Source: an uncultured Lentisphaeraceae bacterium (lineage in GTDB: Bacteria > Verrucomicrobiota > Kiritimatiellia > RFP12 > DVOR01). Taken from it: a DNA stretch of 36,678 nucleotides. Below are positions 14,765 to 21,004 of the stretch, piece after piece (the first letter of the stretch is position 1; every line of letters starts with the position of its first letter). The stretch covers positions 1 through 36,678 of the forward strand of contig CASDPK010000023.1 in the NCBI GenBank assembly GCA_949282555.1. The letters are read 5' to 3'. The translations under genes were made by a program, and so were the position numbers. The notes below the pieces were generated by a model. That model did not search any database. It saw only the letters and a program-made list of their open reading frames with translations, and was not told where the DNA came from.

Positions 14765-16792
14765 ATGCTTGAGACGCGGTTCGAGAATGAGGCGCACGGC
14801 GGACCGGCGGGGTTTCGCCTGGTGGCGCCGTTTGCCCCGATGGGCGACCAACCGGAGGCCATCGACGCCCTCGTGAAGGGGTTTGAGCACGGCATCGGAC
14901 GGGAGATCCTGCGCGGCGTGACGGGCAGCGGGAAGACCTTCACGATGGCCAACATCATCGCGCGGTTCCAGCGGCCCACGCTCGTGATCTCCCACAACAA
15001 GACCCTCGCCGCGCAGCTCTACGCGGAGCTGAAGGGGTTCTTCCCCGACAACGCCGTGGAGTACTTCATCTCCTACTACGACTACTATCAGCCCGAAGCG
15101 TACATCCCGCAAACCGACACCTACATTGAGAAGGACGCCTCCATCAACGAGGACTTGGAGCGCTTCCGGTTGGCCGCCTCGCACGCGCTCTTGGGGCGGA
15201 AGGACGTCATCATCGTCGCGTCGGTCTCCTGCATCTACGGCCTGTTGTCACCGGAGGACTACCGCGGATTGATGGTCTCCCTTCACGTGGGCGAGGAATT
15301 CCCGCGCGACCGGCTGCTCACGACACTCACGGACATCCAGTATCAGCGGAACGACTACGAACCCCGGCCCGGCGTCTTCCGCGTCCGCGGCGATGTGGTG
15401 GACATCTTCCCCTCCTACAGCACCGAAGGCATCCGCGTGAGCTACTTCGGCGACGAGATCGAGTCGCTCCGCGCCATCAACGCCACCACCGGCCGTCTGG
15501 GGGCGGCGCTTCCCTCGTGCCTGCTCTCGCCCGCCAAGCAATTCGTCATGCCCAAGAGCCAGCTCATGGGCGGCGTGGAGCGCATCAAGGCGGAATTGGC
15601 CGAGCGCCTGGGCGAGCTTGACCGCGACGGGCGTCTGCTCGAGGCCCAGCGCCTGCGCCAGCGCACGGAATACGACCTTGCCATGCTTGCGGAGATGGGC
15701 TACTGCACCGGCATCGAAAACTACTCCGCCCCGCTCGCCGGCCGCGCCCCCGGCGTGCCCCCGCCCACGCTCATCGATTATTTTGGGCCCGACTTCCTCT
15801 GCATCATCGACGAAAGCCACGTGACCCTGCCCCAAATCCGGGCGATGCACAACGGCGACCAAGCCCGCAAACAGGTGCTCGTGGACAATGGGTTCCGGCT
15901 TCCCTCCGCCAAGGACAACCGCCCCCTCACCTTCGATGAATTCGACGATCGCGTCCCCCGCATCCTCTACGTGTCGGCCACCCCCGGCCCCCACGAGCGG
16001 AGCGTCGCGCAGGTGGAGGCCGAACAGGTGCTCCGCCCCACGGGTCTGCTCGACCCCGAGGTGGAGGTGCGCCCCCTCGCCGGCCAAGTGGATGACCTCA
16101 TCGAAGAGATCCGCGCCAACGCCGAGCGCGGCGGACGCACCCTTGTGGCCGCCCTCACCAAGCGTTCCTGCGAAGACCTCGCCCAATATTTGGCCGACAT
16201 CGGCATCCGCAGCGAGTACCTCCACTCCGACATCGACGCCATTGGCCGCGTGGACATTCTGGGGCGTCTGCGCCGCGGCGAATTCGATGCGCTCATCGGC
16301 GTGAACCTCCTGCGCGAAGGGCTCGACCTCCCCGAGGTCACCCGCGTGGCCATCCTCGACGCCGACAAGGAAGGCTTCCTTCGCAGCGAGACCTCCCTCA
16401 TTCAGACCGCCGGGCGTTGCGCCCGCAACACCGAGGGCAAGGTCATCCTCTACGCCGACCACACCACCCCCGCCATCGACGCCCTGCTGGCCGTCACGCG
16501 GGCCCACCGAGAGAAGCAACAGGCCTACAACGCCGCGCACGGCATCACGCCCCAAACCGTCCGCCGCGCCATCAACGAAGACCTCGCCACCGAAGCCTCC
16601 GAGACCAAACCCACCGCGAAACCCTCCCCCCTCCGCGCCGTGGCCGAGGGCGGCCTTTCGCACGAAGCCCTCCTCGCCCAACTGGCCGAAGTGGAGCGCG
16701 AGATGCGCCAAGCCGCCGAGGCGTTGGAATTCGAGCGCGCGGCCCTTCTGCGCGACGAACTCCGCGCGCTGAAGAAGGAGCACGGCCTGTGA
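14765..16792 (+). CDS. uvrB: Excinuclease ABC subunit B
   Basis: 675 aa, essentially the length of E. coli UvrB. It verifies DNA damage in nucleotide excision repair with UvrA and then recruits UvrC. Walker A is GVTGSGKT (51-58); the damage-probing beta-hairpin region shows YYDYYQPEAYIPQTDTYIEKD-type sequence around 104-124; the DEAD-like box is IIDESH near 350; helicase motif VI is QTAGRCARN. A C-terminal UVR domain (AQLAEVEREMRQAAEALEFERAALLRDELRAL) contacts UvrC. The last 20 codons, the stop and the downstream junction are duplicated at 18336-18487, on the far side of the Fic insertion. The gene itself is intact. Confidence 0.98.
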   Translation: MLETRFENEAHGGPAGFRLVAPFAPMGDQPEAIDALVKGFEHGIGREILRGVTGSGKTFTMANIIARFQRPTLVISHNKTLAAQLYAELKGFFPDNAVEYFISYYDYYQPEAYIPQTDTYIEKDASINEDLERFRLAASHALLGRKDVIIVASVSCIYGLLSPEDYRGLMVSLHVGEEFPRDRLLTTLTDIQYQRNDYEPRPGVFRVRGDVVDIFPSYSTEGIRVSYFGDEIESLRAINATTGRLGAALPSCLLSPAKQFVMPKSQLMGGVERIKAELAERLGELDRDGRLLEAQRLRQRTEYDLAMLAEMGYCTGIENYSAPLAGRAPGVPPPTLIDYFGPDFLCIIDESHVTLPQIRAMHNGDQARKQVLVDNGFRLPSAKDNRPLTFDEFDDRVPRILYVSATPGPHERSVAQVEAEQVLRPTGLLDPEVEVRPLAGQVDDLIEEIRANAERGGRTLVAALTKRSCEDLAQYLADIGIRSEYLHSDIDAIGRVDILGRLRRGEFDALIGVNLLREGLDLPEVTRVAILDADKEGFLRSETSLIQTAGRCARNTEGKVILYADHTTPAIDALLAVTRAHREKQQAYNAAHGITPQTVRRAINEDLATEASETKPTAKPSPLRAVAEGGLSHEALLAQLAEVEREMRQAAEALEFERAALLRDELRALKKEHGL

Positions 16793-16883
16793 TTCTCAGG
16801 GAACGGGAAGGCGTCGGGTCATGCCTCCGGGGCGGGGACAAGCCGCATCGCGCGATGTTCCTCATCCTTGTTGAGCACTTCCA
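16732..16883. repeat. Left 152-bp duplication of the uvrB/decarboxylase junction
   Basis: This segment aligns without indels to 18336-18487, with 8 differences in 152 positions, all transitions. It holds the true 3' end of uvrB plus a copy of the last ~21 codons of the decarboxylase on the minus strand (EVLNKDEEHRAMRLVPAPEA). The decarboxylase fragment is a non-functional remnant here, because its gene body lies beyond 18423. Confidence 0.93.
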
Positions 16884-16913
16884 TCCTCCTTCCGAAAATC
16901 ATTGACATTCTTC

Positions 16914-17106
16914 TTTCGTAAGAGGCCACGGAAAACACCTTTGCGAAAACGCGCTTTCGTAAGAATGCCTTTAACGGCCTCTTACGAAAGGAAACGCGCA
17001 ACTATTTTCGCAAGGAACGTTTGAGCACATGTTTACGAAAGGCTACTTTCGTAAGACAACCTTTTTCGTATTCCTTACGAAAAAGAATCGGCATTTTCTT
17101 TCGCAA
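16914..17106. promoter_or_regulatory. Ten-site TTTCG(T/C)AA operator-like array
   Basis: Ten copies of TTTCG(T/C)AA lie in 193 bp. Plus-orientation starts: 16914, 16955, 17006, 17047, 17064 (TTTCGTATT, imperfect) and 17099. Reverse-orientation starts: 16941, 16981, 17032 and 17074. Orientation nearly alternates. Centre spacings cluster near 25-27 and 14-17 bp. The last site lies just upstream of the putative -35 of fic. The C-terminal winged helix of the Fic protein is an obvious candidate ligand, which would give autoregulation. That link is inference. Confidence 0.75.
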
Positions 17107-17109
17107 AAA

Positions 17110-17139
17110 TTGTTTTGCCGATATCGATTGTGTTACACT
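17110..17139 (+). promoter_or_regulatory. Putative fic promoter
   Basis: TTGTTT (17110-17115), an 18-bp spacer and TACACT (17134-17139). The leader is about 25 nt and contains GAGAGG just before the ATG at 17170. The nearest operator-like site ends 3 bp before the -35. Confidence 0.45.
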
Positions 17140-17169
17140 CGCCTTGGTTCAACTTTCAACGAGAGGCTT

Positions 17170-18312
17170 ATGAACGAACAGGCAACACGCGCAGGACGCT
17201 TTGTGCGGCAACTGAGTGGATACGTCTCCTTTGTCCCCAATCCGCTCCCTCCGGCGCCTCCATTGCAGGTGGAGGGCGAAATGTGGATGTTGCTTTCCAA
17301 TGCCGATCGCGGATTAGGGCGGCTGGATGGCATCACACGGACCTTGCCCAATCCGGATCTGTTCGTTGACATGTATGTAAAGAAAGAATCTTTATTGAGT
17401 TCACAAATCGAGGGGACACAGGCCTCGTTTGCCGACATTTTGGTTTCGGAGAAGCGTTCGCCAACCATGGAACAACGAGAGGTCTCCAATTACGTGGCGG
17501 CTCTCCGCTATGGCCTCAAACGACTTCGGGACCTCCCCTTGAGTCTTCGCCTCATTCGCGAAATCCATGCGGTTCTCCTCTCCACCGGCCGTGGGAGTGA
17601 GCGGAGCCCTGGGCAATTTCGGGAATCGCAGAACTGGATTGGGGCACCGGGGAGCACTCTCACAACCGCCACCTTCGTCCCTCCCAGTGTGCCCGACATG
17701 ATGGATGCCCTCGCGAATCTCGAGACGTTCTTCCACACAGGGGACAACTTGCCGCCACTGGTCAAGATCGCATTGATCCATGCACAATTCGAGAGCATCC
17801 ACCCCTTTCTTGATGGCAATGGACGCGTTGGCCGCCTGCTGATCACCTTTTGGCTGGTCTACCAAAACATCCTCGAGAAGCCCTTGCTTTATCTCAGCAT
17901 CTACTTCAAGCAACATCGCGCGGAATATTATGACCGCCTGATGGATGTTCGCAAAACCGGAGCATGGGAGGAATGGGTCAAGTTCTTCCTTCGTGGCGTC
18001 ACCGCCGTTTCCGAGGATGCCACAAAAGCCGCACAACGCATTCTGCAGCTGCGAAACTCCATAAGCGAGACCCTCAAAGGCACACCCCATTGGCAACACG
18101 GATCCAAACTGCTGGACTATCTCTTCGCGCACCCAATTCTTGCACGCCAAGAGGTGGCCTCATACCTTGGCGTCTCCGCCCCAACGGCCATTTCCCTGCT
18201 TCGCGCCTTTGAGCGTCTTGGCATCCTTAAGCAAGCCAACCCCAACGCCAAGCGCAACATCCGCTTTGTCTTCACGCACTATTTGGAGATCTTGGAGGAG
18301 GGTACGCACTAA
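17170..18312 (+). CDS. fic: Class II Fic-domain AMPylase with C-terminal winged helix
   Basis: 380 aa from the ATG at 17170; the open frame extends 47 codons upstream, but only through the operator array. The canonical Fic motif HPFLDGNGRVGR spans residues 211-222: H211 is the catalytic base, the GNGR loop binds nucleotide phosphates. An N-terminal inhibitory helix motif S77-x3-E81-G82 (SSQIEG) makes it class II, self-inhibited by the Glu finger contacting the Fic arginine. About residues 315-370 form a winged helix-turn-helix (LARQEVASYLGVSAPTAISLLRAFERLG). The architecture is that of SoFic-like proteins. The family transfers AMP to target hydroxyls; the target here is unknown. No antitoxin gene accompanies it. 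The gene lies inside a 1.45-kb insertion. Confidence 0.93.
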   Translation: MNEQATRAGRFVRQLSGYVSFVPNPLPPAPPLQVEGEMWMLLSNADRGLGRLDGITRTLPNPDLFVDMYVKKESLLSSQIEGTQASFADILVSEKRSPTMEQREVSNYVAALRYGLKRLRDLPLSLRLIREIHAVLLSTGRGSERSPGQFRESQNWIGAPGSTLTTATFVPPSVPDMMDALANLETFFHTGDNLPPLVKIALIHAQFESIHPFLDGNGRVGRLLITFWLVYQNILEKPLLYLSIYFKQHRAEYYDRLMDVRKTGAWEEWVKFFLRGVTAVSEDATKAAQRILQLRNSISETLKGTPHWQHGSKLLDYLFAHPILARQEVASYLGVSAPTAISLLRAFERLGILKQANPNAKRNIRFVFTHYLEILEEGTH

Positions 18313-18335
18313 GCGCCCACGGACCCACGCTTCCA

Positions 18336-18487
18336 CGAGCGCGCGGCCCTTCTGCGCGACGAACTCCGCGCGCTGAAGAAGGAACACGGCCTGTGGTTCT
18401 CAGAGGACGGGAAGGCGTCGGGTCATGCCTCCGGGGCGGGGGCAAGCCGCATCACGCGGTGCTCCTCATCCTTGTTGAGCACTTCCA
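18336..18487. repeat. Right 152-bp duplication of the uvrB/decarboxylase junction
   Basis: This is the partner of 16732-16883. It holds the true 3' end of the decarboxylase and a remnant of the last ~20 uvrB codons (ERAALLRDELRALKKEHGL). In the remnant the uvrB stop has changed from TGA to TGG, as expected for DNA no longer under selection. Confidence 0.93.
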
Positions 18488-20603
18488 CAAAGCATTTCTG
18501 TCCGCGCACGAAGAGGCCATGCACCGCGCCGGGGCCGTCGCGGCCGATGACGTCTTGGATGAGCTCGATCATGGCGCGGGTGATCACCAGCCCCGGGATA
18601 AAGACGGGAATGCCGGGGGGATACGGCACCAGCAATTGGGAGCAGATGCGCCCCTCACTCTCGGCCAGCGGCACCAGTTCGCCATCGCAGAGGGCGGCGT
18701 CACGCGGGAGCACGGCGGGCTGTCCGGCGACGGCCTGCTCCAAGCACGCGGCATCGGGCGGGGGCGCATCGGGCAAGCCAATGGCATCGCGCATTTGGCG
18801 GATGCAACGGAAGAGATACTCGAAGTGTTCGGGCACCGTGCCCACCGTGACGAGGAAGAGAATGGTCACGGGGGTGGATTTCTCCCACTGGATGTGCGCC
18901 TCGCGCAAAAGACGCCGGAAGTCGGCGCAGGCACGGGGGCTCCGGAAGACCAGCATCATCTTGAGCGGGTCGTGAAGGTAGCCCTCCTCCCGCCAGCGGG
19001 GATCTTCGCCCGCGATGGCCCGCAGTCCGGCAAAGCACTCGTGGACCGGACGCCCCACCAGCTCCGCCACGCGCCGCTGGAAGTCGTCCACCCAGTGCAA
19101 CCGTTCCTCAATGAGGCGCAACCCTTCCAGCCGCATCTGAATGCCGGCGAAATCGAGCGTCGCGAGCGTGGGGTAGTGCGGGGAGGTGGAGTGCCAGTAG
19201 CGGAGCACCTCGTGGAGATCGTGGGAAAACTTCTCGTAGGAGCCGTGCCCGTGAAGATGGAAACGACGCCGAAGCCAGCGGAAGGGCTTGCGGGAATCCG
19301 TCTCCAACAACGCCTTGAAACGCAGGGAGACATGGATCATCGACGCCTGCGAGAAGGCCGCCAACGCCTTGTGCGTGGACTGCACGGCGAAGTGGGCCCC
19401 GCCGATTTCGCTGACGGCGCTGTAGCGCACCCGCCGGCCATCGGGCAAAGTGCGCGTGTAACGGGGATGAAAGGCAAGATAGGGCGCCCACGCCTCGTCG
19501 GCGTAAAAGAGCAGTCCGGCCTCCTCGCACAGACGGCCAATCTCCCAAACGGGATAAAGGATGCCCTCATAGGTGCATGTGGTGATCACCAGCATCTTCG
19601 GACGTTGCGCCTCGGGCAAGGCCGCGGCGCGGGCAAGCTCCGCGCGCAAATCCCCCAAGGCGATGGGCCCCCAAACGCCCAGGCTGGCATTGAACCGCGC
19701 GGGCAGATAACGCGGCACCGCGCCGGCCATCACCACCGCGTGGTGCACGGACTTGTGGCAATTGCGGTCGAGCAGCACCGTTTCCCCCGGCCGCAGCAGG
19801 GTCATGAGCATCGCCTTGTTGGACGTGCTGGTGCCATTGGTGACGAAGCAACTCTGCGCCGTGCCGAAGATCTCCGACGTGAGCCGCTGCGCCTCCGAAA
19901 GCGGGGTGTGCCCCTCGGGCGTCGAGAGATCCCCCAACGACTCCACCGAAACGGAGAGATCCGTCCGGAAGATCATCGACGAAAAGGCGTCATGGAAGCC
20001 GTGCAGGAACGGCGAACGCTCGAAGGCGTTGCCGTTGTTGTGGCCCGGCGTGTGCCAACTGGTACCCGCGCGGCGGCGGACATACTGCCGCAAGGCATCC
20101 CAAAAGCGCGGCAACCAGAAGGAGGCAAACAGGTGCTCCAGCCGCTCCCGGTCACGCGGCGACGAGGTCAGCGCGGCGAAGGCCTTGGTGCTCCACCGCC
20201 GCGAGGGCAGGCGCAACCGAGTGTGTCCCGGACGGGTGACCACGACCTTCGGGATGGCCGGGAAATGGGTGAGGAACCACTTCGGCAACGACAAACCGTC
20301 CAGGCACCCATCGAAGAGCGGCCGCCCGGAGAGCTCATCGTCGAGCAGGAACAGGCAACAACTCCGCCCCGCCTCGGACAGGTTCCGGCGATCCTCCGGC
20401 GAGCGGAACAACGCCGCCCCCAACGCCTCCGGCGTCGCCGCCGCCACCAAGCGAAGCTCGGGGTAATCCAAGGGGTCATCGAAGGTGAAATGCGCCCGGC
20501 AAAACGCCTGAAAGGCATCGGAGAGGCAATACTCCACGTCTTGGAGCGTCCGGGGCGTCGCCTCCGGGGCGTCCGTGAGATAGAAAACCGTCAGCGCATC
20601 CAT
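18423..20603 (-). CDS. Orn/Lys/Arg decarboxylase, PLP fold type I
   Basis: 726 aa, in the range of CadA/SpeC/AdiA-type enzymes (about 710-755). It decarboxylates a basic amino acid to a polyamine (cadaverine, putrescine or agmatine). The PLP lysine is K412 in VQSTHKALAAFSQ; GTSWHTPGHNNGNAF carries the family HTPGH motif, and FVTNGTSTSNKAM and DRNCHKSVHHA are the conserved cofactor-site segments. The N-terminal wing domain is present. Substrate cannot be assigned from motifs alone. The start ATG at 20603 has a GAGG only 4 nt away, and lies 10 bp past the U tract of a strong terminator that follows the ferredoxin gene. The last ~21 codons are duplicated at 16819-16883. Confidence 0.9.
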   Translation of the reverse strand: MDALTVFYLTDAPEATPRTLQDVEYCLSDAFQAFCRAHFTFDDPLDYPELRLVAAATPEALGAALFRSPEDRRNLSEAGRSCCLFLLDDELSGRPLFDGCLDGLSLPKWFLTHFPAIPKVVVTRPGHTRLRLPSRRWSTKAFAALTSSPRDRERLEHLFASFWLPRFWDALRQYVRRRAGTSWHTPGHNNGNAFERSPFLHGFHDAFSSMIFRTDLSVSVESLGDLSTPEGHTPLSEAQRLTSEIFGTAQSCFVTNGTSTSNKAMLMTLLRPGETVLLDRNCHKSVHHAVVMAGAVPRYLPARFNASLGVWGPIALGDLRAELARAAALPEAQRPKMLVITTCTYEGILYPVWEIGRLCEEAGLLFYADEAWAPYLAFHPRYTRTLPDGRRVRYSAVSEIGGAHFAVQSTHKALAAFSQASMIHVSLRFKALLETDSRKPFRWLRRRFHLHGHGSYEKFSHDLHEVLRYWHSTSPHYPTLATLDFAGIQMRLEGLRLIEERLHWVDDFQRRVAELVGRPVHECFAGLRAIAGEDPRWREEGYLHDPLKMMLVFRSPRACADFRRLLREAHIQWEKSTPVTILFLVTVGTVPEHFEYLFRCIRQMRDAIGLPDAPPPDAACLEQAVAGQPAVLPRDAALCDGELVPLAESEGRICSQLLVPYPPGIPVFIPGLVITRAMIELIQDVIGRDGPGAVHGLFVRGQKCFVEVLNKDEEHRVMRLAPAPEA

Positions 20604-20612
20604 GGCCCCTCG

Positions 20613-20662
20613 GCAAAAAGAAGGAGGTTCGGATCCCCGTCAACGCGGGGCTCCAAACCTCC
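20613..20662 (-). terminator. Rho-independent terminator after ferredoxin
   Basis: On the minus strand GGAGGTT (20662-20656) pairs with AACCTCC (20629-20623). An inner CCCCG/CGGGG stem with a six-nt loop sits within it, and the connecting TGGA pairs with TCCG. TTCTTTTTG follows immediately. The start codon of the decarboxylase is only 10 nt beyond the U tract. Confidence 0.85.
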
Positions 20663-20684
20663 GATTCCCGTCATCCGTCGTGGG

Positions 20685-20855
20685 TTACTCCGCGACGATG
20701 GCTTCCATCGGGCAAGCACCGGCGCAGGTGCCGCAGCCGACGCACTTCGCGGGGTCGATGGTGTAGATGGGATCGCCGGCGGAGATCGCCTCCACGGGGC
20801 ACTCGCCCGCGCAGGTGCCGCACGCAACGCACTTATCGGTGATTTTGTAAGCCAT
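20685..20855 (-). CDS. 2[4Fe-4S] ferredoxin
   Basis: 56 aa from the ATG at 20855, which has AAGGAG 8 nt upstream; the open frame runs 18 codons further 5' without a better start. Two CxxCxxCxxxCP clusters are complete (CVACGTCAGECP and CVGCGTCAGACP), so it carries two 4Fe-4S centres in the clostridial-type fold. It is a small soluble low-potential electron carrier. The near-perfect internal repeat is normal for the family. It is divergent from the Bat operon and terminated by the strong hairpin at 20613-20662. Its partner oxidoreductase is not in the window. Confidence 0.96.
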   Translation of the reverse strand: MAYKITDKCVACGTCAGECPVEAISAGDPIYTIDPAKCVGCGTCAGACPMEAIVAE

Positions 20856-20909
20856 GGTGTCACTCCTTAAGGTCGGCCCGGGCGGGCTTGCCCGAAACCG
20901 TTGCCGCAT

Positions 20910-20918
20910 ATTCTAACA
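20910..20918 (-). promoter_or_regulatory. Extended -10 promoter for ferredoxin
   Basis: On the minus strand TG-T-TAGAAT is an extended -10 with five of six matches to TATAAT. It lies about 55 bp upstream of the ATG at 20855. No clear -35 is present. Confidence 0.4.
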
Positions 20919-20988
20919 AAGCCCATCCCCGTTTGCCGAGACTAATGCTTGCCTTCCCGCCCCCGCCTTCCGACGCCGTTTTCCCATG

Positions 20989-20997
20989 TGTTATACT
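20989..20997 (+). promoter_or_regulatory. Extended -10 promoter for batD, probably leaderless
   Basis: TG-T-TATACT ends 7 nt before the ATG at 21005 (intervening TTGGGCC). Transcription would start at about the A of the ATG, and there is no Shine-Dalgarno. A good -35 is absent, as is usual for extended -10 promoters. Confidence 0.55.
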
Positions 20998-21004
20998 TTG
21001 GGCC

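Larger units (their letters stand above)
16884..18335. mobile_element. 1.45-kb inserted Fic module flanked by junction duplications
   Basis: The segment between the two 152-bp repeats contains only the operator-like array, a promoter and the fic gene. It splits what would otherwise be a simple convergent uvrB/decarboxylase junction. The flanking copies read as a large target duplication or as the product of single-crossover integration. There is no transposase, integrase or terminal inverted repeat, so the mechanism is unknown. The interior is more AT-rich than both neighbours. Confidence 0.7.

Noticed and set aside
15248..16783. 511-codon minus-strand open frame
   Set aside because: Antisense of uvrB with a biased Gly/Val/Ala composition.
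16914..17106. CRISPR or replication-iteron array at the fic 5' region
   Set aside because: The motif is only 8-9 bp, in both orientations and at irregular spacing, which fits operators rather than CRISPR. No rep gene is nearby.
18393..20870. 825-codon plus-strand open frame over the decarboxylase and ferredoxin
   Set aside because: It is the antisense of two genes with unmistakable motifs on the minus strand, and runs through a terminator hairpin.
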